The notes beneath the pieces were generated by a model, which was not told where the DNA came from, did not search any database, and saw only the letters and a list, made by a program, of their open reading frames with translations. From contig JAEYNX010000003.1 of assembly GCA_023412215.1 (NCBI GenBank), positions 1 through 64,000 on the forward strand: 64,000 nt of DNA. Direction: 5' to 3'. This document shows positions 32,740 to 39,684 of the stretch, piece by piece (the stretch's first letter is position 1; each line of letters starts with the position of its first letter). This stretch comes from Bacillota bacterium (GTDB lineage: Bacteria > Bacillota > Clostridia > Oscillospirales > Ruminococcaceae). The position numbers and the translations under genes are program-made.

Positions 32740-32876
32740 TTGTATATTCCTCCTAATTTCTCCGGCAGCCTGTCCAGCCGGTTCTTATTTTTGTTTGCGG
32801 CCGCCCCGCGGATAACGGCCTCAAGGAATTTTTCAAGGTCGCGCGGGGTGTGGAACTCGATAAGGATTTCTACCAC
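32736..32876 (-). CDS. Small phage protein, GTG start
   Basis: 46 residues from GTG 32876 (VVEILIEFHTPRDLEKFLEA onward), with AAGGGGG 6 bases upstream. It overlaps the preceding 30-residue gene by 7 bases and the next gene by 4. The frame is clean and charged, with a basic middle (NKNKNRLDR). Function unknown. Confidence 0.55.
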   Translation of the reverse strand: MVEILIEFHTPRDLEKFLEAVIRGAAANKNKNRLDRLPEKLGGIYK

Positions 32877-32962
32877 GGCAACGCCCCCTTAATCCCCGCG
32901 ACCAGCAGCACCACCAAGGCGGCGATGCAGAGGACGTCGAGGGCGGTTAGGTTGTCTTTCAT
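32870..32962 (-). CDS. 30-residue membrane peptide
   Basis: ATG 32962 after GGGGAG. The peptide MKDNLTALDVLCIAALVVLL continues VAGIKGALPW, a single membrane helix. It overlaps both neighbours. Tiny hydrophobic genes are common in phage early regions. Function unknown. Confidence 0.5.
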   Translation of the reverse strand: MKDNLTALDVLCIAALVVLLVAGIKGALPW

Positions 32963-33216
32963 GACATTCTCCCCTCATACCACGCTACGAACCGTAGCGG
33001 GAACACGTCGTAGCTTTTTTGATAACGTCCATCGCGGCACACGCAGAAGGGAAATTTTTCACTCGCCATCATATCCTGCACTGTCGTGACCGAACATCCG
33101 AAAATCTCGGCAATCAGTGTCAGTGGGACAGTCTGGCAGGTTAAGATACGGGGCTTGTAGTCGGTCTCCCACTTCTCGGAAATGTCGCCTATAGGGACTT
33201 GATTGCATCGCCTCAT
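32959..33216 (-). CDS. Small HTH-like phage protein
   Basis: 85 residues. VPLTLIAEIFGCSVTTVQDM followed by MASEKFPFCVCRDGR has the pattern of an excisionase-like helix-turn-helix with a wing. GAGGTGA lies 7 bases before the ATG. It is the first gene of the leftward early operon and could be an Xis-like or regulatory protein. It is next to a 13-base sequence repeated at the ribbon-helix-helix gene. Confidence 0.55.
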   Translation of the reverse strand: MRRCNQVPIGDISEKWETDYKPRILTCQTVPLTLIAEIFGCSVTTVQDMMASEKFPFCVCRDGRYQKSYDVFPLRFVAWYEGRMS

Positions 33217-33349
33217 TAGCGTTCACCTCGCTTTCTTTACTGTCCGTTTTATCGAACTTTCTTTAAGACTTTCCGTGAAATTTCCACCTATTTTGTTTTT
33301 GTGCTAGAATATGTTTGCGGGCCCGTCCCTCCGGGAGGAGGTGATAGGA

Positions 33350-33493
33350 ATAAGATATAAAGTAAAAGCACGTAAAGTTTTTACTTCTAACACAAGCAAG
33401 GTAGCAGCCCTGCTTGCAAAGGGGTTTAGACTTACATCAATAGCTTACTGGGTCGGTAATCCAGATTCAGCAAGCTACACACTAACTCGGTGA
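33350..33493 (+). CDS. Small protein, probable ATA start
   Basis: The frame reads (M)RYKVKARKVFTSNTSKVAA, then LLAKGFRLTSIAYWVGNPDS, ending LTR: 47 residues. A perfect AGGAGGTGAT lies 8 bases before ATA 33350. ATG 33311 is an alternative, but it lies only one base after a TAGAAT promoter-like box and has no ribosome site; GTG 33341 is too close to the site. The gene runs rightward, against the early operon. Function unknown. Confidence 0.45.
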   Translation: MRYKVKARKVFTSNTSKVAALLAKGFRLTSIAYWVGNPDSASYTLTR

Positions 33494-33539
33494 TTCTAAA
33501 TCGCAGAGACAAAGCAATTCGGGCCCGCATCATTTATGG

Positions 33540-33790
33540 TCAATTGCTTTCCTCCTTACTTTTTTCGCGAATGTCTGATACGATCTCTACGCGCTCCGTC
33601 GCAAACTCAAGCAGCAGGGTGGACACGTTGCAGATAGAACGTCCCGTTGCGTCCGCAATGCTGGTGATCTTCTCATACATTTCAGATGAAACCCTGATTT
33701 GCTGCGTGGAATCTGGCCGCTTGCGTTTGGCTTTGGATATTTTAAGCTTTTCCGTTTTGTCACCTGCTTTCTGTCCGTTTTATTGGACAT
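33540..33790 (-). pseudogene. Ribbon-helix-helix protein, frame broken or unusual start
   Basis: The downstream frame (33540 to 33779) reads PDSTQQIRVSSEMYEKITSI, then ADATGRSICNVSTLLLEFAT, a clear ribbon-helix-helix DNA-binding pattern with a charged tail. It has no ATG, GTG or TTG before the conserved part. The ATG at 33790 (MSNKTDRKQVTKRKSLKYPK) opens the other frame; a one-base slip in the A-rich stretch near 33740-33750 would join the two. Either a real frameshift, a programmed slip or a non-standard start. An 18-base palindrome covers the ATG. Confidence 0.5.
33772..33789. promoter_or_regulatory. Operator-like palindrome TGTCC-N8-GGACA
   Basis: The palindrome overlaps the start of the ribbon-helix-helix gene. 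A 13-base piece, CTGTCCGTTTTAT (33771-33783), recurs exactly at 33240-33252 before the first early gene. It is a candidate site for that gene product. Confidence 0.55.
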
Positions 33791-33820
33791 ATGATGTGCT
33801 ATAGTGAATACATCAGAACA

Positions 33821-34015
33821 TCATGCGGGCATCTCGTCAAAGAGCTGGTCGATGGTACAGCCGAGCAGTTTTGCAATTTCGGCAAGCTTGTCTGCTCGGG
33901 GTTGGCTTTTACCTGTTTCCCACATTGCAACAGTGCTGCGTGTCGTATTGAGTCGCTCAGCAAATTCCTTTTGAGTAAGTTTTGCAGCTTTCCTTAATGT
34001 CCCGATACGCGTCAT
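33821..34015 (-). CDS. Cro-like XRE regulator
   Basis: 64 residues that are essentially one XRE helix-turn-helix: LRKAAKLTQKEFAERLNTTR, then STVAMWETGKSQPRADKLAE. It runs leftward from the divergent switch, behind a near-consensus promoter and TAGGAGGTGAG. By position it is the Cro counterpart of the rightward repressor. Confidence 0.88.
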   Translation of the reverse strand: MTRIGTLRKAAKLTQKEFAERLNTTRSTVAMWETGKSQPRADKLAEIAKLLGCTIDQLFDEMPA

Positions 34016-34030
34016 TATCTCACCTCCTAT

Positions 34031-34128
34031 GTCACGTTTCTTGACTAAATGATAGCATACATATAATTATATGTCAAGATATGTGACATATATTTTTAAA
34101 AAAGCTATTGTAAGTCAATTAAGTTGAC
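34031..34128. promoter_or_regulatory. Three GTCA-N7-TGAC operators of the lysogeny switch
   Basis: Perfect GTCA-N7-TGAC sites lie at 34031-34045, 34073-34087 and 34114-34128. The first is in the leader of the Cro-like gene, the second over the early -35 box, the third in the spacer of the repressor promoter. Three sites of one type between divergent XRE genes resemble the lambda arrangement and predict early repression plus repressor autoregulation. Confidence 0.85.
34049..34077 (-). promoter_or_regulatory. Early leftward promoter (PR-like)
   Basis: On the minus strand: TTGACA, 17-base spacer, TATCAT. The -35 box is covered by the middle GTCA-N7-TGAC operator, so repressor binding should block it. 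It drives the Cro-like gene and the early operon. Confidence 0.85.
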
Positions 34129-34136
34129 ATTATAAT
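34108..34136 (+). promoter_or_regulatory. Repressor promoter (PRM-like)
   Basis: TTGTAA, 17-base spacer, TATAAT, 19 bases before the repressor ATG. The spacer contains the third operator. GGAGG precedes the start codon. Confidence 0.82.
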
Positions 34137-34155
34137 AGTTTTTGGAGGTAATAAT

Positions 34156-34524
34156 ATGAAAAACCTTAAAAAACTGAGATTGAGTAGAGGGCTTACTCAA
34201 GAAAAAATGGCTATTATTTTAGGTGTGGCTCGTACCACATATACACAATATGAGACTGAGGCAAGCGAACCTGATCTGAAGATGTTAAAAAAGATGTCTG
34301 ACTTTTTTGGCGCTTCGATTGATTATATTCTCGGGGATGAAGCACAAAAAGAAACGCCCGCCCTTGTAAAGAAGGACGAGCGCGAAATTGGTTACGACGA
34401 TTTTTCTTATGCGTTGCATAATGAATCAAAAGAGCTAACGGAAGAAAATAAACAGAAGCTTCTAGAAATGGCGCGACTTTTCAAACTTGACCAAGAGCAA
34501 AACAAAAATAAGGATAAAAAATAG
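34156..34524 (+). CDS. Phage repressor, XRE family
   Basis: 122 residues. The N-terminal XRE domain (LRLSRGLTQEKMAIILGVAR, then TTYTQYETEASEPDLKMLKK) is followed by a short helical tail (EENKQKLLEMARLFKLDQEQ). It lacks a LexA-like self-cleavage domain, so induction likely depends on the ImmA-like protease encoded next, as in ICEBs1. It heads a rightward operon that continues to 36749. Confidence 0.88.
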   Translation: MKNLKKLRLSRGLTQEKMAIILGVARTTYTQYETEASEPDLKMLKKMSDFFGASIDYILGDEAQKETPALVKKDEREIGYDDFSYALHNESKELTEENKQKLLEMARLFKLDQEQNKNKDKK

Positions 34525-34541
34525 CTCTTGGGGAGGACCGT

Positions 34542-34973
34542 ATGACCGAGCTATCCAAACTGTACGAAGACATAGAAAATCAAAACATCAAATTGTTTAT
34601 ACATAATATTAAGTTCACGGAAGCAGCTACAATTGAGATGGGCGGGCAATATGGGATTTTCCTTGATTTATCTTGCTTTTGCTCTTTAGGGAATTATAAA
34701 GAAATACTCGCTCATGAGATTGGACATTGCGCTACTGGATGCACTCATAAAGTCAGTAGCCCTTACGATCTAGTACAGAAACATGAGTACAAAGCAAATC
34801 GCTGGGCAATAGAACGCTATATCCCGTTTGATAATCTTAGTAGCGCGGTGCAACAAGGGTATACAGAAGTGTGGCAGCTTGCAGAGTATTTTGGATTTCC
34901 TGAAGGTTTCATTCGACGAGTGATTGATCATTACTGTATCGCAAAGGGGAAGCGAATAGAAGGCGGGAACTGA
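34542..34973 (+). CDS. ImmA/IrrE family metalloprotease
   Basis: 143 residues with HEIGH at 58-62 (HExxH zinc site) and HEYKANRWA at 81-89. ImmA-type enzymes cleave the adjacent repressor after DNA damage or a signal. The gene follows the repressor by 17 bases behind GGGGAGGACCGT, and the next gene starts one base after its stop. Confidence 0.92.
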   Translation: MTELSKLYEDIENQNIKLFIHNIKFTEAATIEMGGQYGIFLDLSCFCSLGNYKEILAHEIGHCATGCTHKVSSPYDLVQKHEYKANRWAIERYIPFDNLSSAVQQGYTEVWQLAEYFGFPEGFIRRVIDHYCIAKGKRIEGGN

Positions 34974-34974
34974 C

Positions 34975-36063
34975 ATGCTTTGTCCTAACTGTAAAAGGGC
35001 GAATCCCGAGGGAAGTAATTTTTGTGGTTGGTGCGGACAACAAATTAGGGCCGAATCAGCACAAGTGGCTTTGAATTTTCATTCGATTCCTCATATTTAC
35101 CCATTGCCCGAATTTGTTTTAAACGTATTGGTGTTAAATAACCGTTTACTGCCTGTGCAAATAAAGCAAATGGTATCGCAAGTTAATGACTGTCAAAGCC
35201 TATTGGAGAAGACAAGAAACCCTAGAGTGTTTTTTGAAAGATATGATTTTCTTTGCGCGCTCCTCTTCAAACTGCAACCATATGAGCATTCGCTAGAGGT
35301 TACCTTTAGTCCTTATACACCATCTTTTCTTATTTTAGAATACCTTGCAAACAGAGAAGATGTTATACGGCAGTTTCTTTCAAGGAATCTGGCGGATACA
35401 AAGTTTCGGAAACAAATTGAAGAATATGATTATTTATTATCAGGTGAACATAAACGTCTACTTTGCGAATCAGAACTAATACCGCAAAATCAAATTAGTC
35501 TTTATGATAAAAAATCAAAAATTGTAAGCCTGTTTTCAGATAAGTGGTTAAATGTGGCAAAGAACGAGTTTGTGGTTATCGATATTGAAACAACAGGACT
35601 ATCAAAGACAACGGACTATATTGTTGAACTCGCTGCCGTGCGATATTCTGGTTGTCAAGAGACTGAAAAATGTGTTTCGTTGATAAATCCAAGGGTAATG
35701 ATACCGCCGGAGGCGGTTGCGATTCACCATATAACTAATGCCATGGTGCATAATGCGCCAACGATTGAAAAGGTACTTCCGGATTATTTGGACTTTCTCG
35801 GGGATAGCCTGATTGTAGGACACAACGTAAATTTTGATATCGGCTTTATCGAGGTTTGGTCAAGGCGGTTAGGATATGACCCGTCATGGAATTACATAGA
35901 CACGATAGCTGTATCAAAAAAGATGCTTCCAGGGCTTGAAAATTACAAGCAGCAAACTATACTTAACGCGATTGGTTACCAGCAAAACAAATATCACCGA
36001 GCTGAAGATGATTGTCGAGGCTGTGCCGCAATCATGATGCTCGGCATTAGCAGCTTAGTTTAA
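34975..36063 (+). CDS. Zinc-ribbon protein with DEDDh exonuclease domain
   Basis: 362 residues. Cys3, Cys6, Cys17 and Cys20 form an N-terminal zinc ribbon. A helical middle region (about 40-190) has no recognised family. The C-terminal part is a DnaQ-like exonuclease: FVVIDIETTGLS (Asp203, Glu205), IVGHNVNFDIGF and YHRAEDDCRG (His and Asp of the DEDDh set). Tight coupling to the repressor operon means expression in the lysogen. A nuclease fused to a zinc ribbon in this place suggests a defence or exclusion role; this is inference. Confidence 0.85.
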   Translation: MLCPNCKRANPEGSNFCGWCGQQIRAESAQVALNFHSIPHIYPLPEFVLNVLVLNNRLLPVQIKQMVSQVNDCQSLLEKTRNPRVFFERYDFLCALLFKLQPYEHSLEVTFSPYTPSFLILEYLANREDVIRQFLSRNLADTKFRKQIEEYDYLLSGEHKRLLCESELIPQNQISLYDKKSKIVSLFSDKWLNVAKNEFVVIDIETTGLSKTTDYIVELAAVRYSGCQETEKCVSLINPRVMIPPEAVAIHHITNAMVHNAPTIEKVLPDYLDFLGDSLIVGHNVNFDIGFIEVWSRRLGYDPSWNYIDTIAVSKKMLPGLENYKQQTILNAIGYQQNKYHRAEDDCRGCAAIMMLGISSLV

Positions 36064-36077
36064 AGGAGGATGACAAA

Positions 36078-36749
36078 ATGTTTTGCCCAAGATGCGCAAC
36101 CCCTAATAAGGACGATAGCAAATACTGTATGAAATGCGGACAATCTCTAGAACCAGGGGCGGTGATTGAGCCGCTTAAACAGGTACCGACTAAGCGCAAG
36201 GCGCAAAGGTATTGGTATTTATGGATTGTTATACCTGTTGGGTTGCTATTTATGGCGGTGATTGTCGGTATTGCAGGATCAATGGATAAGACTAGCTCTA
36301 ACGACATCCCTGCAGCGGCGGAAGTATCCAGCGATGCATCGCACTTGATTGTTGATGAACCGTCAGAAGTTCCGGGCGAGGAATTAAACGAGCAGCAATC
36401 AGACATTGAATCAGAGAGCAGCCCCTCTTATGTGTATGAATTAACAGCCGATCAACTAATAGCCGATTACGATGCCAATGAGATTAGCGCAGACGAAAAG
36501 TACAAAGGTAAGTACGTTAAAGTAACGGGCATTGTCGAAAGCATCGGTAAAGACATACTGGACGACGCGTACATTACAATGGGAGAAAGTGACAAAACTT
36601 TTTCGTGGGTACAGGCATACTTTAAAGATAACGTCGAAATATCTAAGGCTGGTAAGCTATCAGAAGGTGATAAAGTAGTTGTAATAGGTAGGGTAACAGG
36701 AGGAACCCTCAATGTTTTAATGAGTGATTGCGTGATAGCCGATAAATAA
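36078..36749 (+). CDS. Zinc-ribbon membrane protein with OB-fold (tRNA_anti-like) domain
   Basis: 223 residues. A zinc ribbon with the same spacing as the upstream protein (Cys3, Cys6, Cys17, Cys20) is followed by a membrane helix (about 45-67), an acidic Ser/Glu linker and a C-terminal domain from about residue 118. That domain (YKGKYVKVTGIVESIGKDIL onward) resembles the tRNA_anti-like OB fold PF12869. AAAGGAGGATGACAAA precedes the ATG. It shares the repressor operon, so it is likely a lysogenic conversion or exclusion factor. Confidence 0.82.
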   Translation: MFCPRCATPNKDDSKYCMKCGQSLEPGAVIEPLKQVPTKRKAQRYWYLWIVIPVGLLFMAVIVGIAGSMDKTSSNDIPAAAEVSSDASHLIVDEPSEVPGEELNEQQSDIESESSPSYVYELTADQLIADYDANEISADEKYKGKYVKVTGIVESIGKDILDDAYITMGESDKTFSWVQAYFKDNVEISKAGKLSEGDKVVVIGRVTGGTLNVLMSDCVIADK

Positions 36750-36750
36750 T

Positions 36751-36842
36751 GTCGCTCCCCCATGCGGGGGCGTGGATTGAAATATAGTTACAATTATCCA
36801 GTTTGGAAATGTCGCTCCCTACGCGGGAGCGTGGATTGAAAT
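36751..36842 (+). CRISPR. Two type I-C-like CRISPR repeats with one short spacer
   Basis: Repeat 1 (36751-36783, 33 bases) and repeat 2 (36811-36842, 32 bases) both start GTCGCTCCC and end GTGGATTGAAAT, the type I-C consensus form, with a matching hairpin stem (GCTCCC...GGGAGC in repeat 2). The stems differ but stay paired. The spacer is 27 bases, short for type I-C, and shares CAATTATCCA with the sequence after repeat 2 (36843-36852). No cas genes are in the window. Repeats begin one base after the stop codon of the repressor operon, on the transcribed strand. Confidence 0.65.
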
Positions 36843-36861
36843 CAATTATCCACCCAGTAAA

Positions 36862-36903
36862 TAAAAAAGCGCCCCGCCGTGCGTTAGAGCCGCACGACAG
36901 GGC
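36862..36903 (-). terminator. Terminator-like hairpin before the integrase
   Basis: CGTGCG/CGCACG inner stem with outer GCCC/GGGC pairing. On the minus strand it is followed by a run of six T, so it would end leftward transcription coming from the integrase side. The rightward strand has no T run. Confidence 0.6.
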
Positions 36904-36965
36904 AGGGAATTGAGTACATACATATTATAGGTATCTGCCTGTAATATGTCAAGGAGGCTATCAAG

Positions 36966-38084
36966 TTGGCTGAAAAAGCGCGCCGGGGGAAAGGCGACGG
37001 TACATTTCGCAAGTTACCCAACGGAACGGTTGAATATACGGTGAGCACCGGAAGAGACACCTATGGAAAGCGCGTCAGGAAAAAGTTTTACGGCCAAAAT
37101 CCGGCCGATTGTCGGAGACAGTATAAACAGTGGCTTAAAGATGTCGGCCAGCAGAAGGCCGCTCTTACCGATTATACGCTGGGTGAATGGCTTGACCGAT
37201 GGTTGCAAACCTATAAAGGCAAGCGCATACCGGCGGGAAGAAAACAGATAGAGCAGAGCACACTGGACGAGTACGCCGATTATGCGACCCGAATAAAAAA
37301 GTATAAGATATCTAACATGCTGCTGACAGAGATTAAGCCCATAATGCTTTCTGACTTCTTTCAAGGCGATCTCTCCGAGTATAGCCACACGGTCATCCAC
37401 AAAACCAAGTTTCTCCTTAATGCTGCATTTGAGGCGGCTATCGATAACGACTACTGCTATAAAAACCCGATGCGTAACGTTGCCGTTCCTCAACAGCCTA
37501 AGGGCGATAAACCTACCTTTGATGAGTATGGAGTGCGGGAGATAGTTAAGTTCGCAGCCAGAGATAAGGCCTTCGGGGTCTGTATGTTGCTGCTTCTCGG
37601 AACCGGTATGAGGTCTCAGGATATCAGAGCTTTGCGTACAGACCGTATCAATATCGATGAGCGTACGATTTTGATAGACCTTTCGGTTAAGCGTGACGGC
37701 ACGCTCGGTAAGCCTAAGAACGGCAGAGAGCGCACGGTCCCGATCAGCAGGGCACTTGCAAAGCACCTCAAGAAATATCTCGATTGGTCGAGAGAATATG
37801 TGGTACTTGGGGATAAGCCAGCATACTCAATCAATGGTATTGATAACCGCTACAATACGTTTTTTCGCCATATGAATGCTTATCTACGCAGCAAGGGAAA
37901 GACCGAGGTCGACCCGCTTACACCTCATTGCTGCCGGCACACATATAGTACAGTACTGCAGCGCAAAGGTGTGCCTAAATCGGTTGTCGCCGCTCTACTG
38001 GGGCACAGCGGGGTAGAGGTAACCGAGCGATATACCCACCTCGGCACAATGGAGGACATGAGGAAGGCCATAGATGGCCGTTAA
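36966..38084 (+). CDS. int: Phage tyrosine integrase
   Basis: 372 residues from TTG 36966, eight bases after AAGGAGG. The N-terminus has an arm-type DNA-binding domain (KLPNGTVEYTVSTGRDTYGK) and a SAM-like core-binding domain (about 60-170). The catalytic domain shows Arg in GTGMRSQDIRAL (about 216), HCCRHTYS (about 320-327), LLGHSG, and the nucleophile Tyr in VTERYTH (about 355). It inserts and, with an excisionase, removes the prophage at the tRNA-Leu end beside it. Confidence 0.95.
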   Translation: MAEKARRGKGDGTFRKLPNGTVEYTVSTGRDTYGKRVRKKFYGQNPADCRRQYKQWLKDVGQQKAALTDYTLGEWLDRWLQTYKGKRIPAGRKQIEQSTLDEYADYATRIKKYKISNMLLTEIKPIMLSDFFQGDLSEYSHTVIHKTKFLLNAAFEAAIDNDYCYKNPMRNVAVPQQPKGDKPTFDEYGVREIVKFAARDKAFGVCMLLLLGTGMRSQDIRALRTDRINIDERTILIDLSVKRDGTLGKPKNGRERTVPISRALAKHLKKYLDWSREYVVLGDKPAYSINGIDNRYNTFFRHMNAYLRSKGKTEVDPLTPHCCRHTYSTVLQRKGVPKSVVAALLGHSGVEVTERYTHLGTMEDMRKAIDGR

Positions 38085-38171
38085 TTTTTGATCTTTGGTA
38101 TGCCAATAATTATGCCATTCTTGTTTTTTATAGCTTTTTACTGCCCACGTACAACAATTTTATCAGATAAG

Positions 38172-38207
38172 AAAATCCCTGCAACCCGTTGAGATTGCAG
38201 GGATTTT
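38172..38207. terminator. Two-way terminator between integrase and tRNA-Leu
   Basis: AAAATCCCTGCAA/TTGCAGGGATTTT is a perfect 13-base-pair stem with a 10-base loop. It has T-rich flanks on both strands, so it ends the integrase message rightward and the tRNA transcript leftward. Confidence 0.85.
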
Positions 38208-38210
38208 CAG

Positions 38211-38296
38211 TGGTGCCGGTGGTGGGACTCGAACCCACACCCTGTTGCCAGGAACGGATTTTGAGTCCGTCACGTCTGCCATTCCATCACACCGGC
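38211..38296 (-). tRNA. tRNA-Leu(CAA), probable attachment site
   Basis: The minus strand starts GCCGGTGTGATGGAATGG and ends CACCGGCACCA. It has the D-arm, anticodon loop CTCAAAA with anticodon CAA, a long variable arm (class II) and GGTTCGAGTCC T-arm. CCA is encoded. Its 3' end faces the prophage and lies 126 bases from the integrase stop, so the phage probably integrated into the tRNA 3' end and restored it. Confidence 0.93.
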
Positions 38297-38391
38297 ATGG
38301 AACTTATATATTATATACGATTTCTTGCGTAAATGCAAGCCGAAAACATCCGCTTTTTAACCGATTTTCCCCATGACTATTCAATCAAAAA

Positions 38392-38419
38392 AGCCTACAC
38401 AGTAACAACTGCATAGGCT
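38392..38419 (-). terminator. Terminator of the permease gene
   Basis: 11-base-pair stem (two G-T pairs) with a 6-base loop; on the minus strand six T follow. It ends the fusion protein-permease operon. The rest of 38297-38464 holds no gene that I can see. Confidence 0.8.
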
Positions 38420-38464
38420 CTGTATGAAAGGATATTCGGTTGTAAGACAACAGTGAAATTGGCT

Positions 38465-39655
38465 TTACTCGTGCCGCAGTGCCTCAATCGGGCTGAGCCT
38501 TGCTGCCTTTCTGGCGGGGTAGATACCGAAGAAGATACCCACCGAGCAGGAGAACAGCATCGAGAACAGAACCGAAGCGGGGGTAAGTACCGGCGTTACG
38601 CCAAGCGGCGTACACACTAAAAACGCGCCCAAAGTGCCCAGTACCACGCCCGCGGCACCACCGATCAGGGTAAGAATCGCGGACTCGGTTAAGAACTGAA
38701 ACATGATAACCCCTGTGCGGGCACCTAAAGATTTTCGGATGCCGATTTCGCGGGTGCGCTCAGTAACGGCCACCAGCATGATATTCATTACGCCGATGCC
38801 GCCTACCAGCAGCGAAATGGCGGCCACCGCTGCCACAAAGGTCTGGAACAGGTTCATGATGGTGCTGATTTGGTCGACGTACTTGTTCATATTCTCAGAG
38901 GTATAAACCTCTTCGCCACTATTGTTATGACGGCGCTCCAATATGCTCACTACCGCGGTACGCATGCCGTCAACCTGCTCGTCCTTTTCGGCCAGCACAT
39001 AGATGCTGCTGATATCCGGGCTTTCCCCTGTCATGGCTATCAGGGTGGAATAGGGTACATACAACTGAGCTACATCTCCGCCGAAGACGCTGGACTTTGC
39101 TACGCCAACAATCTTTAATGCGGCGTTGTGACGCCAAATGGTGGTGTTCACCGTAAGCCCTGTTACATCCACATTGCCAAACAGCTTTCTTGCGGTATTT
39201 TCGTCAATAACGCATACGTTGCGGGCTTCCTGATATTCGCTCTGGGTATAGTTTCTGCCGCTGAGCAGCGTTAAACCGGCCAGCGTCGGCAGCTGCTCGG
39301 TACCGCAGATAAATACAGCGTCTAGGTCTTCAGTGCGCCCCTCGATACTGCCCATCGTCTGCAGCACCGGTGTTACGGCGGTTAAGTAGGGAATACTGCG
39401 CTTTATCGCGTCAAGGTCTTCGAACGTCAAGTAGTCGCTCTGTGTGGCCTTCTTACTGTCTACCGATACCGACGCGGCTGCCTTACCGAGTTGAGCTACC
39501 TCGCCAATCAAGCGATTCTGGGCGCCTCCGCCTGCCGAGATAATCATAATGACCGAAGCGATACCGATAACGATGCCCAGCATGGTAAGAAAAGAACGCG
39601 TTTTATTCGAGGCAATGCTCTTGAGCGCCATCTTTATGTTATCTATCAAATTCAA
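38465..39655 (-). CDS. ABC transporter permease, MacB/FtsX type
   Basis: 396 residues. One N-terminal membrane helix (MLGIVIGIASVIMIISAGGG), a large extracytoplasmic MacB_PCD domain (about 45-270), then three C-terminal helices with the FtsX domain (GIGVMNIMLVAVTERTREIG, IRKSLGAR). It probably exports a peptide, antibiotic or lipid together with the adaptor encoded upstream. The matching ATPase gene is not adjacent. Confidence 0.9.
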   Translation of the reverse strand: MNLIDNIKMALKSIASNKTRSFLTMLGIVIGIASVIMIISAGGGAQNRLIGEVAQLGKAAASVSVDSKKATQSDYLTFEDLDAIKRSIPYLTAVTPVLQTMGSIEGRTEDLDAVFICGTEQLPTLAGLTLLSGRNYTQSEYQEARNVCVIDENTARKLFGNVDVTGLTVNTTIWRHNAALKIVGVAKSSVFGGDVAQLYVPYSTLIAMTGESPDISSIYVLAEKDEQVDGMRTAVVSILERRHNNSGEEVYTSENMNKYVDQISTIMNLFQTFVAAVAAISLLVGGIGVMNIMLVAVTERTREIGIRKSLGARTGVIMFQFLTESAILTLIGGAAGVVLGTLGAFLVCTPLGVTPVLTPASVLFSMLFSCSVGIFFGIYPARKAARLSPIEALRHE

Positions 39656-39684
39656 GCTTTACACCTCACTATGAAAGACATGGT

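Larger units (their letters stand above)
1..38210. mobile_element. Temperate siphophage prophage, left end outside window
   Basis: Contiguous phage gene set: lysis, tail, head, packaging, late regulator, replication, lysogeny switch and integrase in the order usual for Clostridia siphophages. The right boundary is placed at the 3' end of the tRNA-Leu gene just beyond the integrase, because tyrosine integrases commonly target tRNA 3' ends. No second copy of the tRNA end is visible, since the other junction lies left of base 1. Most structural and replication genes look intact, so the element may be inducible; that is inference. Confidence 0.93.

Noticed and set aside
36078..36749. Zinc-ribbon OB protein as a host gene outside the prophage
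   Set aside because: It is tightly spaced after phage repressor operon genes and lies inside the integrase boundary.
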